Source: Sclerodactyla briareus (taxonomy: Eukaryota > Echinodermata > Holothuroidea > Dendrochirotida > Sclerodactylidae). From it: a stretch of DNA of 64,000 nucleotides. Position numbers and translations under genes: made by a program. The stretch spans positions 629,690 through 693,689 of the forward strand of contig JAODTK010004666.1 in assembly GCA_026419785.1 (NCBI GenBank), read 5' to 3'. The notes below the pieces were generated by a model. The model did no database searches. It had not been told where the DNA came from and saw only the letters and a program-made list of their open reading frames with translations. Shown here in pieces: positions 12,819 to 24,752 of this stretch; the stretch's first letter is position 1; each line of letters starts with the position of its first letter.

Positions 12819-13714
12819 TGTCTCGCCTGGTGCGCGATCCGTTTTTTTCTTCTATTAGTCACCATGCAAACAATTACAAGGCATTCCCATGTGTCGCTTA
12901 AAGATTTGAGTATTATCTTTTACAGACCAGCTACTAATCAGTGACCTATTTCAAATCGAAAGGACTGATTATTGACAATGTCTCCTAAAGGATGAAGTCT
13001 GTAGCCGTGGACTAAATTGCCTAAATTATGCGTTTCAACGAAATCCGGCAAACTTCAAAATGTACGCAGAAATTATGCAAATTAGACCATTGAATGACCT
13101 CCATGACCCTGAATCCCCATGATAAAAATAATTGGAACTCCGGTAAACTATACCCACCAGTTTCCATGAAATCAAAGCAACTTAAAGATTTTGCATAAAT
13201 TAAGCAAATTAGGTATCAATGGAATGATCTCCATTGACCCCGGAACCCCGAACCTTTGTTAAAAAGTTTCAGGACTGAAGGTAGAACACATTCACCAAGT
13301 TTTTTTGGAAATCCGACGAAATTTTGAATTTTTGGCAATAATTTATGCAATTTAGATGACTTAATGTGACCATATTGTACGTAACGCTGAAAATCTGCTC
13401 ATTTCTCATCTACGTTTTATCCCGCATCTATGTGCCAAAACCAATTCACCATAGCACTACGGTTCATCGTATCTTGCTGACTATCCTGACAATAAATGAC
13501 ATTAAATAGGCTTCTTACGCTCACGTAATTAATGATTTTGTGCCCAAAATCTAAATCTAATCAGATCGTGTTCACCCACCCCGATGCTACCCTGAAAAGT
13601 TTTGTCCCAATTAAACTTACTGTTCTAAATATATCCTTCTAACGAGAGAGTGCCACACACACGCAACCATAGTGGACCACTAAGTCTCCCTCCTGAATTT
13701 CATTCGGCGAGACA
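12819..13714. mobile_element. TIR-like non-autonomous element, copy B
   Basis: Starts TGTCTCGCCTGG and ends GGCGAGACA, with the same internal order of phrases as copy A but about 200 bp shorter. It lies in intron 10. The leader 'aaggcgatc...cccc' just before the start also precedes the copies at 30,543 and 41,430, so the true 5' end may be about 20 bp further out. Confidence 0.62.
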
Positions 13715-14524
13715 AAAATGCAGCTTGATTCTTTTTAAGATGCACATCCCAATGGCCAAAGAGAATGATAGCTTCAAATGGATCCAAGGGACAGCATCAG
13801 TCAGGTCTTCAGTAGCATTCAGCTGGCTGCATCATCAGGCTTTTCTCCAAATGACGTGGTTACATTGTTACCTGTTTCCTGATGCCTATAACGAGCACCA
13901 TACCAATAGAGTCCTCAAACTGCTGTCTTTACTGTATTTGACCGACCCGCTTCCAGCTAACTACATCACTTGCTCTGATTACCAAACGATGGCAACACAC
14001 ATTCCAATGACAATTTTGCAGTAAGTCCATGGATGTATAGCGATATTGATCATATATTTGTATACCGCCCTATCCCGAGGAGCAATGATCTGAGGCAGTT
14101 TACAATCCCCGGCAACCAGATCTGTGATGCCGAGAGAGAAACCAACAGTCTTGATGTTTCTACTAGCCAGACCTACCTAGCCAGAGAGAGAACTATATGT
14201 TGTGTTGTTTGGCTTTGAAAGGAACACTTTTCATGGGAGATTAATACCATTAGCGTGATGGAAACATGGGGAAATATTTGCCAAGTTTCTTGTCCTCAGG
14301 TGATGTACCTTTTGCAATAGGGGAGTTTTGGAGGATCGTTCAACTGATTGTTTGTGCAGCATGATAAGCCTTCAAACTGCAAAGTGTCCCACTGACCTAT
14401 GGATACCATATCATTACTATATCTTTACAACTGTAACCGTGAACCCATAGGAGTACATGCATGGTACCAAGGCAGTCTTGTACAGGGCTCCTCCGCACAG
14501 TGCAAACCTTCGTAGTACATGATT

Positions 14525-14776
14525 AAACTATAAACCTTGTATACTTATGGCAAATTAGATGACAATTAAACCCTAGCATATTTTAGCACTGAGAAGCTAT
14601 TAATCTATAGATAGTTATTCAACTCATGTTCACACACCAAACGGCTGATACTACATACAAATTTTTAACCCAAATCGGACCGTCCGTTTTGAGAAAATCC
14701 TGCTAACGAGAAAGTGCAACAACGCCACACGCTAGATTGATCGCTAGCCTCTTTACTTTGTTCAGGTGAGACACAA
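14525..14776. mobile_element. TIR-like element, right-end fragment
   Basis: Carries the right half of the family: 'ggcaaattagatgacaattaa', 'gagaaaatcctgctaacgag', then a terminus 'ttcaggtgagacac'. The left half is missing. It stops about 55 bp short of exon E10. Confidence 0.5.
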
Positions 14777-14832
14777 CTTGCGTTTGGGTATCCTCATATG
14801 ATTTTGTCACAAACAGGTACGGAATGACTCAC

Positions 14833-14926
14833 CAATTTTTCTAGATTAGGACAGCCGAGGCTAGGTGACTCAGAGATCATCGGCGATTCGAGAAAGAACA
14901 AGATCAACCTGATGTTTAGAGACAAG
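14833..14926 (-). CDS. FBXL20: FBXL20-like exon E10: LRR 10
   Basis: Acceptor CTCTTGCAG, donor AAATTG|GTGAGT. With small repairs it reads C-L-K-H-Q-V-D-L-V-L-S-R-I-A-D, then S-L-S-H-L-A-S-G-C-P-N-L-E-K-L. The matching family segment is N-C-H-E-L-E-K-M-D-L-E-E-C-V-Q-I-T-D followed by a repeat ending H-C-P-R-L-Q-V-L. The length is 94 nt where about 102 is expected, so the exon has lost bases or is poorly read at its 5' end. The segment G-C-P-N-L-E-K-L next to a strong donor is the clearest part. Confidence 0.72.
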
Positions 14927-17900
14927 CTGCAAGAGTGATTCGTAGATTATTATCTGGCACTGCATCTAGAGGATGAAGAAAGTTGGCATGAAGACCACTT
15001 GAATGCAACACAACTCAGTCACTGATGCTGAAAGTAACACTTCCAAAGCAACTGTTGTTATATAATTATTCTGGTAATTCTCAGTATACTGCGTTAGCAT
15101 TCCTTTGTGTTCCTTGGCCCGTATCGATTGTTCACCTGTTCATCAAGTCAAAATAAGATATATCATCTTGGCTCACTGGAAAAGCTGATTGGTTCGTAAC
15201 AAAAAACAGAAAAAATTCAAACCCCCCATCAGTTGATCTCTAGTCTAATCTGATCTGATTCTGATTCTTTCATTATTAGGTGTGCTAAGAGCTAGCTGTC
15301 AGCATTCCTCCTGTTTTAATCTTATTATCAACAACAACGAAGAGAAAAAAATAATTGACAATAATTCCAATGAACTGCCTATACCCAACAAACTAGTATA
15401 CAAATTTACTACAGTGATTTTATAGATCAAAGCACGACAAAGATAGTTCCGGGTCATCCGGGTCGAATATAAACAAGAGTACCAATGGTGCTATAGCTCT
15501 AACCGCACAAATGTACAATTAGGTGTTAAATGTTCAAGACCATCAGGCCAAACAGGCAGTATCGAACAATGGCCTATTGTGCCCCTGTCAATGACCTTTG
15601 ACCTTCTTAGTAGTCAATAAACATTGTTACTCAGTTTGGTCAACATCCATCGAAGAATGACCAATTGAGAGAGAATAAGGCAATTCACACAGTTGTTGAG
15701 TCCAAGTTCGTCAATCCATCAAAGCATGACTTTATTTGGGGTCTGTAATGCTTCTTTTCATCAGATGTTACTATTTTACCTCTAATGGCACTATATGATA
15801 TTGCAATCAAAATCTGTGAATTGACACAGTGTCAAGAAAATCTATTGTACTTTGTAAGAGGACATACATTTTGAAACGTTACACATAATGGCCTATATTG
15901 CCCCTCTACTGAGTCTTGCCACCACCAGTGGAAAAACGTCAAGTCAATAAACATTGTGACCAAATTTGGTAGACACCCATTGAGGAATTACTGTTTGGGG
16001 GCCAAAAAAGCAAAAAGCGATGGATGGATGGATGGTAGATAGATAGAATGACATGCAGATTCTAATAGCTGTTTGAGCTACAAATGCAATGGTGCCTCCC
16101 ATCATAGTGTAGGTGGAAACCGTGAGTGGCCGTACTGTCGGCCAACTTGCAAATTGTCTTCCCAAGTGTCAGGTACATGGCGGCTCAAAACATCCATATT
16201 TGACCTTGAGTATGCCAGATGACCCAACTAAGAATCTCTTTTTTCTAGGCCAAACAATTCAAGGCTCATATTATCATGGCATGCCAATGTGGGATTTGAT
16301 ATTCACTCAGTTTCTATTCATCCACAAGCTATTCAATCCCTTTTGATTGTTATTGTTTTGATTAGATGTCACCTAAAAATGTAGCTTGTTCAAGACTCTT
16401 TTGATTCGTGGAAGGTATACAATTGGTGTACTTGCATTGATGACATACTGCATACCTTCAATCTCAACCTATCTGCAAATGAAGAGCGAGTGGAAAAATG
16501 TGCTGCGATGACTTATTCCTCCCAACTTTCCATTTAAAAAAAGGAAAACCTACCGCACACATTCCTCCCGATCCATTTTTCCTCATTCTGAACAAGTCTG
16601 AAAATATGATGAACAAACAATAAATCAGTGTGAAGGATAGGACAAATTTTGCAGCAATTACCTCCTATAGCAGTTCTGTGATTCAGGGGCTACTATTGTG
16701 TGACGCTGATATTACCGGGAAAAGTAGCCCAACCAGTCACACTTCCATTTCTATTATCTCCTTCAATTTTCTTCATTCCTTCTAGTGCACAAATGTATAA
16801 ACCCTGATTGGCTGCACTAGCGCACATAGACTGGTATGAGCCCTGTAGCTCTGTATATTTGGTGATTTGCGTTGCACGTGCATCAGTCCAGACTCTGGTA
16901 ATGTATAGAGTCTGCTGTGATTTACTGCCTTGTGTCTGCGGCGAAAAACAACAGCGCGCTACACGTAAGTTTACTTTGGCGCCGATATAGCGATCTCCAT
17001 ATTTTTTTACAGCATACAAGTTAATGACCGGATTCATGCAACTTCTCGGGTGAGGACGTTTCTATCAGTGAGAAGGTTTTATGTGATGTAGTTCTACAAA
17101 TCACTAGCGTATTGCATGGCTTTGTTATTGATGAAACATGTGCGAACCAGGGACCTCACAGTAAAATCAAAAGGACATATAAATGTTGGGTAGGCAAGTT
17201 CTGATAGGGCTGCACTTTGTGCTTATAGTAGGGCAGGCAAGTTCTAATAGGGCTGCACTAGTGCTTATAGTAGGGCAGGCAAGTTCTAATAGGGCTGCAC
17301 TAGTGCTTATAGTAGGGCAGGCAAGTTCTGATAGGGCTGCACTTTGTGCTTATAGTAGGGCAGGCCGAGTCCTGAGGAGGCTGCACTAGTGCTTATAGTA
17401 GGGCAGGCAAGTTCTGATAGGGCTGCACTTTGTGCTTATAGTAGGGCAGGCAAGTTTAATAGGGTTATAATAGTGCTTATGGTAGGGCAGGCAAGTTCTG
17501 ATAGGGCTGCACTTACGCCTATAGCAGGGCAGGCAAGTTCTGATAGGGCTGCACTTATGCTTACAGTAGGGCAGGCAAGTGCTGATTGCTTATTGACACA
17601 TAGCAAGTTCTGCTTTTTAGTCATCTGTCATGACTGTGGGCAAATTTGACAAATCCCAGCTCTTAGGGGTAACATGGGGAAGAGAACCTACGTTCATTCC
17701 TTCTGAATATCAAATCAGTTTTTGAATATCACAGCCACTGATTGATCATTGAGATCCATACTGTGAGCAGCTGCCCTGAGCTTTGAGGTCTCCTGGATCC
17801 TGTTGTGGATATACACCTCTGAGCAACAAATTACGTTAATGGCTAAAACTTACCCTAATCACTAACTTGACAATCCCTGATAGCCATCAATTGTACAATT

Positions 17901-17941
17901 AGGAATATTCATACTCAGAGATGATAAATTCAGAAACTTAC
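14927..17941 (-). other. Intron 9 of the FBXL20-like gene
   Basis: Apart from the 43-bp minisatellite at 17.18-17.59 kb, the stretch holds related copies of the phrase 'aatggcctattgtgcccctgtcaatgacctttgac' at about 15.57 and 15.89 kb, with another at 44.27 kb. No exon or gene is recognised. The 114-codon minus-strand frame at 16,693-17,037 has no family resemblance. Confidence 0.55.
17187..17590. repeat. 43-bp minisatellite, about nine to ten copies
   Basis: The unit starts 'gggcaggcaagttctgatag' and continues 'ggctgcactttgtgcttata' plus 'gta'. Most copies differ by one or two bases or a short gap. Because the array keeps frame in places it creates open frames with repeated I-V-G-Q-A-S-S peptides, which should not be taken as genes. 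Confidence 0.95.
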
Positions 17942-18002
17942 CCTGGCAAGAGCTTGGAATCCACTATCAGAGAACTGTAAACAGCCAGAGACTTCTAGTG
18001 TT
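17942..18002 (-). CDS. FBXL20: FBXL20-like exon E9: LRR 9 (first part)
   Basis: Acceptor TTCCCCTCAG, donor GCCAGG|GTAAGT. The exon reads T-L-E-V-S-G-C-L-Q-F-S-D-S-G-F-Q-A-L-A-R with no frame break. The family has I-L-E-V-A-R-C-S-Q-L-T-D-V-G-F-T-T-L-A-R with the same boundaries. It is only 61 nt, so it does not stand out as an ORF. The 852-bp intron to E8 is the shortest in the gene. A 43-bp minisatellite lies about 350 bp downstream in the gene's direction. Confidence 0.93.
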
Positions 18003-18344
18003 CTGAGGGGAAGAAAAGAGTGTTGAGTGAGTGTGGTAAAATACTGCTGCCTGTCATATAGTGACTCCAGTAGAGCTATTCAGAAACAACCCACATGTAA
18101 CTCTACACTACCAGAGTAGTACCATGCATTGGAGCTGTCACTCTGTGGTACCATGTACCCTTCTTCTCAGTTGCTTAGAGGTACACTTAAATTCTAGGCA
18201 GGAAGGTGAATGTTGGGATGATTCTCAGCCTATCAGGTGAATGCCCTTCCAAAAATGTAACATTTGACACCTATAGTAATAATGGGCATTGGCTTATTTT
18301 GTGATTTTTCAAAAGCTCCATTCAGCGTTTGCAATTTTCGAGAA

Positions 18345-18700
18345 AATGAACATCAATGATATTGAAAAGAATGCTTGTTCGATACCCAAAAAAATAGAAA
18401 AATCCCCTACCAGAAGAACTTCAGTCAAAATTACAGCACTCAAATCATTTCTATTTTGGAGAAAATGATGATCAGTTTGCGAATCTTCAGAAAAGCATGG
18501 CCGGCTGTAACAAATATATACGTTTCGCCGCAGGGACCTATTCCACGAAATTACATATTTTTACCTAATACTATTGTTTCAAAAGATTTTTTTTGCAATT
18601 GTAGTTTTTATATCAGTTGATACAATAGATTACTACAGTAGAGGTAGCTTCGTGGCTGGTAAAGAGGACATGAATAAAGTCTGAATGGAACTTTAATGCA
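18345..18700. repeat. ~350-bp dispersed repeat, copy 1
   Basis: Near-identical in order and much of its sequence to 24,753-25,105, sharing for example 'tcaaaattacagcactcaaa', 'gagaaaatgatgatcagt', 'acctaatactat' and 'ctgaatggaacttt'. It lies about 155 bp beyond the E8 donor in the gene's direction. Confidence 0.85.
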
Positions 18701-18854
18701 AATTTCCCTGAATTTGGCAAACCTGCTCTGGTTGGGGTGGGTGCATACTCTAGTATGGACTATATCGATAACTGAAATAGATTTACTCCTTCTGCTCGTC
18801 ATTTCCTGTTTTAACATTTCTGTAGCAATGTCTGAACTCCAGGATAATCCTCAC

Positions 18855-18985
18855 CTTATACTATGGCAGTGGTTACTAAGTGATAAGAGTGCCTTGTCCG
18901 TGAGATGCTGGCATCCTGATAGACAGAGGGATTCCAGCTTTGTACAGCCTCGAGCCAAGTCCTGCATGCCGTCATCACTGATGTT
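18855..18985 (-). CDS. FBXL20: FBXL20-like exon E8: LRRs 7-8
   Basis: The exon is fully in frame with no correction: N-I-S-D-D-G-M-Q-D-L-A-R-G-C-T-K-L, then E-S-L-C-L-S-G-C-Q-H-L-T-D-K-A-L-L-S-L-S, then N-H-C-H-S-I-R. It aligns without gaps to the family's I-T-D-E-G-L-I-T-I-C-R-G-C-H-K-L-Q-S-L-C segment and following repeat. Acceptor CTCCCAACAG, donor ATAAG|GTGAGG. It has 43 codons plus two bases, joining E9 in phase 2. Confidence 0.97.
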
Positions 18986-19242
18986 CTGTTGGGAGGAGGA
19001 TGATCACTGCGAGTTATTGCATGCATCGATAAGCTACGAGCAAGAGGCCAAACCAGACCTGGGAGGATCATTCTTCTGGCCCGTTAAGTGTTTGATGAGC
19101 CCAGGCCTAATATTTTGTACATGATCTTTGCCCACCAGATTGTAGTGGGGTGAGTGTACATCCAGTTTGGCCAATACTACGAGGCCGGTCACGATGCAGA
19201 TGCTCGCTACCGCGATCTCATAGGCTGCAAACCTTCACCAGA

Positions 19243-19300
19243 CAGCAGATTAGCTCAGTCGGTAAAGCTTCCAGCTTGTGAGCCAGAGCACCTGAGGGCA
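19243..19300 (+). repeat. tRNA-like A-box sequence, possible SINE head
   Basis: 'gattagctcagtcggtaaagc' matches the D-arm and RNA polymerase III A-box of a tRNA. No clear B-box or cloverleaf follows, so it is not a functional tRNA gene. A tRNA-derived SINE remnant is the likely source. Confidence 0.45.
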
Positions 19301-19739
19301 GCTTTGGCGAGTTGTGTTATACGGGGCACATCTCCTCACTAGTCTCATGCTACCCATGTGTAAAAGTGGGGAGAATTCAAGTGACCTGGAGGGAGTATTG
19401 AGCACCAGAGAAACTGTGATATCATCAGTGGGTTCAGGAACTGCTCGGCTCGCCTCTCTCATGATCAATTGTTGTTTTTGTTAAGATATCCAATTGGTTT
19501 CAACTACCCTGTTCTCTAACAGTTCAAAAAAGAGCAAATTGTCAGTTAAGCGGATGATAACAGCAAATCCTAGAAGAATACAGAGGTGGAAATATTTCGC
19601 CAGCTCAAGTGCTTACCGTAGAATGGAAACTAATCGATATGATAGTCTCAATTCATTGGTACTGGCTGTCGAGAGACTGATCTATCTATTGTCTACCAAC
19701 AGAGTGCCAAGATTTGTGGAAATGGGACTGAATTAGAAA

Positions 19740-20286
19740 TTCACTTGAATTATGCATATTAGACACATTACATGACCTCCAGAGACCTGAGTTTATGTTG
19801 AAAATTTTGGGAATAAAGGTACACCAAACCCAGAAAATTTCACAGAAACCAATCAACTTTGCAACAAATTCTGCAAAAAATATTTATTAAAATAAAAATT
19901 ATCAGGACTTAAGGTAGACTATATTGGGAAATTAGACTAGTGGAATATTGCATAAATTATGCAAATAAGTTGACTTATCAGCATATGTTATGCTGAAAAT
20001 TCATTCAATTCATCAACCTATTATCCTCCTATGGGCCGAACCACATCACCTTATCTCACCTAATCTTGCTAACAAGCTCAAATAAATTACATAGAATAGG
20101 CTACTACCGTACTTGATTAAGTGACTTTCAAATCTAACCAAGAAGTGTTCACTCATCCTCGGTATCACATACAAAATATCATCAAAATCTGTCAAACAGT
20201 TTAAGAGAAATACTGACAAAGAAAGTGTGAGATACATGTCACAATGATCGCCAAGTCTCTTCCTGAATGTCATTCAGGCGAGACAA
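19740..20286. mobile_element. TIR-like element, right-half copy
   Basis: Contains 'aaattatgcaaataag', 'tgctgaaaattcattcaattcatcaacc' (in part) and ends 'cattcaggcgagacaag', the same right terminus as copies A and B. The left terminus is absent. A TTAGGG tract starts about 30 bp beyond its end. Confidence 0.55.
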
Positions 20287-20314
20287 GACACAGAATATGG
20301 CAATATGGGAGTAG

Positions 20315-20342
20315 GTAGGGTTAGGGTTAGGGTTAGGGTTAT
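20315..20342 (+). repeat. Short telomere-like TTAGGG tract
   Basis: About four consecutive TTAGGG units, the animal telomeric motif, inside intron 7 just beyond the right end of a TIR-like element. Confidence 0.9.
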
Positions 20343-21419
20343 GCTATGAACTGCCTACTCCACATTCACTATATTGTCTGTCTAATTCCTTTCATGTACT
20401 CAGCATCTGCTGGTAGTTCAACCGCATGCTTCCATACACCCACATTTGCCAATCAGTGGGCTTGATATCAACACGTTCTCCGTGAACAAGGGACTACATT
20501 TACCAAATTCCGTTCAAATCCGACCATACTATGAAAAAACCGGCGAATTGTGCAAATTAGCAGGCCTCAGCAGGGTGGCAATGCCCACATTTAACGCATC
20601 CAAGATTTTACTACGGCAGAAATGAGTGTGAAGTTTCAGCTTGATTGGACAATGAGGTAATGCACTCACATTAAATATACCAGCAGAGATGACTATAATA
20701 TACCAAAAGTGTGGGTACGATGGGACAGGTAGCCATGCATAGTATAGCATTACTCGTATTACTAACATAGCTCACAAATAGCACAGCGATAACTCACAGT
20801 GGAGCATAACTCATTACTGCTTTATACTGGTACTCTCAATTTAATTTGGGGAGTGAACTGCACTTGCTAGGCCCTGTGGGAACTCTTGTCCACTCCATGT
20901 TACTGATCATCTCATTGTCAACTCAGTCTAAGTACAGGTCTACCTGTGTATAGAACAAATTGCCTCAAAATCTCCAGCTCTGTACACATGCACAGATCTC
21001 CCAAAATAATGTAATTAAATTTTTGAAACCTTGCTACTAAACTCGTGATAAGTGTATGTGGAGTAAAGAAGGGGAGGGGGGTGGGGAGACTATGTAAATA
21101 TGTTGATGTTATTATTTTGGGAAGAAACATGTTTTTGGTATACTTTTGGGAGTGACTGCTTCTTGATAAGCCCACCAGGATTTCTAGTGCACTTCCTTTC
21201 ACATTTTTATTCTTCGGATTTACATGTATCTCTGTTTTTGTTAAAAATTTCACTGTGGGAAAACAAATGAACGAAACAAATGAAACGAAATGTATGAGGT
21301 ATGAAGTAGTACGACAGTTCAATATACACATCATCCACAGCATAATAATGAGGTGATTAGAGTATACACTGTGAACAGCGCTCAGCTGCCTCAGCTACAG
21401 GATCTGCCTCTCGCACACA

Positions 21420-21800
21420 GTCCTGAGGATGAGCATTGTTAGCATCTACTCTATAGGACCAGTACAACCTGGACAGATGAACAAGCACTCGGTATACCCA
21501 TCACAGCTGGGTGGACCAAGCAGCAGAGACTCCTCACGACCTCGTCCTGAGGGGACCACCCTTATTATCTGGGACCAGTACTGCCTGGACAGCAGACTGA
21601 GTACTCTGTATTCATCATAGCTAAGTGGACCAGGCCTCAAAGCCCCCCCCCCCCCCACAACCTCGTTCCTAATGATAAGCACTGGATAAAAGACTGAGCG
21701 TTTTGTATTCATCACAGCTAAGTGGACCAAGCGCATGAGCTCTTCTCCCAGCACCTGGGTCCTGAGGGGACCACTGTTAGCATCTATGGGACCAGACAGA
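21420..21800. repeat. ~115-bp tandem repeat, three to four copies
   Basis: Blocks share 'gtcctgaggggaccac', 'gggaccagtac..cctggaca', 'tattcatcacagctaagtgg' and 'accaag'. Unit starts fall at about 21,422, 21,546, 21,660 and 21,769. A poly-C run interrupts the third. Confidence 0.8.
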
Positions 21801-22211
21801 AGACTCTACATGGGCTGGGCCACACCAGCAAGTGGAATACACTGACGGAGTATGCTTTCAGCCAAACTCTCCCAACTACTTGAGCTACCTAGCTAGCTAA
21901 TGTCATTCTTCCTGCATGCTTCACTCAGGAATCCTCCCCACAGCCTCTTATGAAGCCCTATTCCGGATCATTTTGCTGTGTTGTTACAATCTCCACAAAT
22001 AGGGAACTTTCATGCTCCGAATTGAAATAAAATAAAGAATTGTTTCATACAAACAACAATACAACCTATCTACCCCTAACCCCCAACCCAACCCCCCCCC
22101 CCAAAATTTTCCACAAAAAAAAAAAAAAGGCCTGCATAAATTTATAAATTTCCTGCCAAGAATCTGCAATGGATTTGACATCAACATAAACACACTGTTA
22201 GGATGATTTCA

Positions 22212-22355
22212 TGGTTCCCGGACAATTCCCACCGGACAATTCCCACCCAAATGTGACCCTAACTTTAGTCCCTAACCCTAATTCGGACCACAAAAAAACA
22301 TTCCGTTGGGGGGGAATTGTCGGGGGGAATTGTCGGGGGGAATGGTCGGTCACGG
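22212..22355. repeat. Inverted-repeat element with doubled arms
   Basis: The left arm has two tandem 'ccggacaattcccacc' units. The right arm has three 'ggggggaattgtc(gg)' units in inverse orientation, about 60 bp apart. The element could fold into a long GC-rich hairpin and resembles a small foldback or MITE. It ends about 15 bp from the E7 splice donor. Confidence 0.75.
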
Positions 22356-22376
22356 ATTTCATTCACAGATACTCAC

Positions 22377-22458
22377 CAGGCAATTGTGCAAGTTAAGAGT
22401 TTTGGGTTTTAAATGGGGGACTGTGACAACCTAAATGATGAAGGCCTTCATCTGTGAT
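22377..22458 (-). CDS. FBXL20: FBXL20-like exon E7: LRR 6
   Basis: Acceptor CTTGTTTCAG, donor TGCCTG|GTGAGT. It reads I-T-D-E-G-L-H-H-L-G-C-H-S-P-H-L-K, then P-K-T-L-N-L-H-N-C-L, once one C is removed from a run of five. The family has L-E-D-E-A-L-K-Y-I-G-A-H-C-P-E-L-V-T-L-N-L-Q-T-C-L-Q. The P-K pair is an apparent two-codon insertion in the repeat. An inverted-repeat element ends about 15 bp beyond the donor, so little intron sequence separates the splice site from a possible hairpin. Confidence 0.89.
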
Positions 22459-22929
22459 CTGAAACAAGAGACAAAAAGAATTATCATAAACTACTGTTCA
22501 CAAACAAAAGTATAGCTTAGTTTGCTGAGAGGGACATGTGTGGATTACTACTGAGGCCAAATAGGACCCCCCTCAGAGGTAGGCCTACATCCCTTGAGGC
22601 CGCACCAACCGAAGAGGCTACTGAAAAGAGTGCTGGATTTTATTTAGGTAATTTTACCCTGCCCTTTTTTATTAAATTAGATTTGATTAGATATATAGAT
22701 TAGATTAGATAGTAACACATCAAGTGAGTATCATGTAGTGGTGAAAAAAGTTGGTCAATGAACCTTGTCATTTCTGCGAGCATTTACAGCAAAATCTTAA
22801 AGCTTTTTGAGGTGGATATAGTTAACCAGCCCTTAATTGCTTATCTATAGATGCACTAACAGTGACCAGTTCAAGTTCATTAGAACTAATCGTTGACCAT
22901 GACTATCAATGAGGCCCCAAGGTTTGTGG

Positions 22930-23340
22930 TAATCTGACCAAATTGGAAAATTGTTGAAAGGTTAGACACATAACATGACTTCCACTGACCAATCCCCTAT
23001 TTTGAATATGTCACGACCAACAGTGGACTGCAATCAAAATGTTCCGGAACTTTAACAAATTTGTTGCAGCAACTGAACGAATTAGACACATAAATGACCT
23101 CCAGTGACCCAAATATTGGGATTAAATGGGTAGACCATACCCACCATGGTTCATGAAAATCTGACAAACTTTAGAATTGTGTATGAATTATGCAAATCGG
23201 ACAACCTAATTAGAATTTTGTACCTGGAATCCAATCAGTTCATCTACTTGATATCCAGTACTTTGTGCCAAACCAAATCCATTGCAGTTGTTGGCGCACC
23301 TCACTGACGTCTTCAAAACAATTTTGATGACAAACGGACC
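22930..23340. repeat. Degraded member of the 'atgcaaattag' repeat family
   Basis: Has the internal phrases 'gaccatacccaccatggttcatgaaaatctgacaaac' (in part) and 'attatgcaaatcggacaacctaattag' (in part), shared with the TIR-like copies. Neither terminus is clear. Confidence 0.45.
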
Positions 23341-24752
23341 TACAGTTTCCAGATAGAACATTTTATGACTTGGCTCCTAAGCCGCGCCCACTCATGAATA
23401 TTATTAAATCGGCACACAAACAAGAGGGACCATCTATTCACTATGGGGCATCCAATTTGGGAGTAATATCTCCTTCCGTCTTTCACACATCGTGCTCACA
23501 AGAATTTCCAGCAAAACTACTTGAAGCCATGCCCCTCATGAATATAAATGAGGAGCAACAATACAATAATACATAATATTAATACATAGTATTTTATCAG
23601 CACCCCTCACTGATTTCATCAAAACAAGTTTGACAGAAATAGGGCCTATGGTTGCCAAGATATGCATTTTTATGATTTGGCTATGAGGCATCCACCAACT
23701 AATTATGGGATTAACCTCTTCCATCTTCCACTTCTTACTAATTTGAGCCTCACCCCTTATGAATATTAATGAGGACCAACAATAACAATACCACAGTATT
23801 TAATATCACTCCTCACTAATGTCACCAAAACAAGTTTGATGGATAGTGGACCTATGGTTGTCAAAATATTGACATTTTTATGATTTGGCTTCTGAGCCCT
23901 GCCCACTCATGAAACTAAAGCGCCCTCACACGTTTTGTGTTTGTTTAGTCCAGCAGTCATAATGTAACAGAAGTTCAATTCCAATTCCAACATTTCACAT
24001 CATTTCCATGGCAAGGAACTTAACAGTTTCTTTATTTATCACATTTCCAATCATATCTTAGTGATCTTCTTCAAACAGCGCAATAACAATTCATCCATGA
24101 AAGCCAACGAAAATGTTACCTCACAGAATGGATTATGGCGATTTCCAGAAAGTACCATGCAACAGCATGAGGAGCTAAAATTACAGGCTGTGGTTTCCAT
24201 AGCAACAGCAAATCCTAAGTTAATTCATATTGAGAAACACTGCCTCGCTTTGCAGGGGGTCAATTGGCAAGACGTCCATAAGACCATGAGCTGGCGATTA
24301 CAGTCGCATACTGTCTAGGGCTTCAGATCGTTCTCTCCAGAAAGCCCATCAAGATAAAACAGTAATGGAATATACTACTAACGTACCATGATCATGAAAT
24401 ATTCCCCCCTAAGGATTGGAAGAAACTCACAAGGGAAGATACTCACCTGTACACATCGACAACTGCAGCAATTTATATGTTTTAACAAAAAAGAAGAAAG
24501 TGCACTGATATTTTCTACCCAGGGTGGTGTTTGCTCGATAGGTGACTCTCGGCACCACTCCCTGCTGGTCAGTGATCACCTGTATGGAATCTTTGAAGTA
24601 CATTTCACGCCTTTTTTCCCTGAATTAGCTGTGCCAATACAACTTAATCAAACCAGACCAAGACATTTCGTTGGTGGAAACTGGCTGTTACATGAACTGA
24701 ATGCAGCAGATCACTGGTTCTCACCTTAAAGTTCTACTCAGACCTTGGAATA

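Larger units (their letters stand above)
18986..22376 (-). other. Intron 7 of the FBXL20-like gene
   Basis: Contents: a tRNA-like A-box sequence near 19.26 kb, a partial TIR-like family copy at about 19.74-20.29 kb followed at once by a TTAGGG tract, a three-to-four-copy ~115-bp tandem repeat at 21.42-21.80 kb, C and A homopolymers near 22.1 kb, and an inverted-repeat element next to the E7 donor. No exon is seen. Confidence 0.6.

Noticed and set aside
13650-14218. Two plus-strand open frames of 124 and 61 codons
   Set aside because: No family resemblance or splice evidence. The first overlaps the end of a TIR-like element.
14850-14937. Plus-strand reading L-G-D-S-E-I-I-G-D-S-R with an acceptor-like tract before it, looking like a last exon
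   Set aside because: The minus strand over the same bases is exon E10, with G-C-P-N-L-E-K-L, a strong donor, and the expected place in the gene.
17183-17649. Open frames with repeated I-V-G-Q-A-S-S peptides
   Set aside because: Read-through of the 43-bp minisatellite, with no start or splice context.
24061-24729. Two consecutive plus-strand open frames of 85 and 113 codons
   Set aside because: Composition is somewhat protein-like but no motif or family is recognised and they lie inside an intron of the opposite strand.
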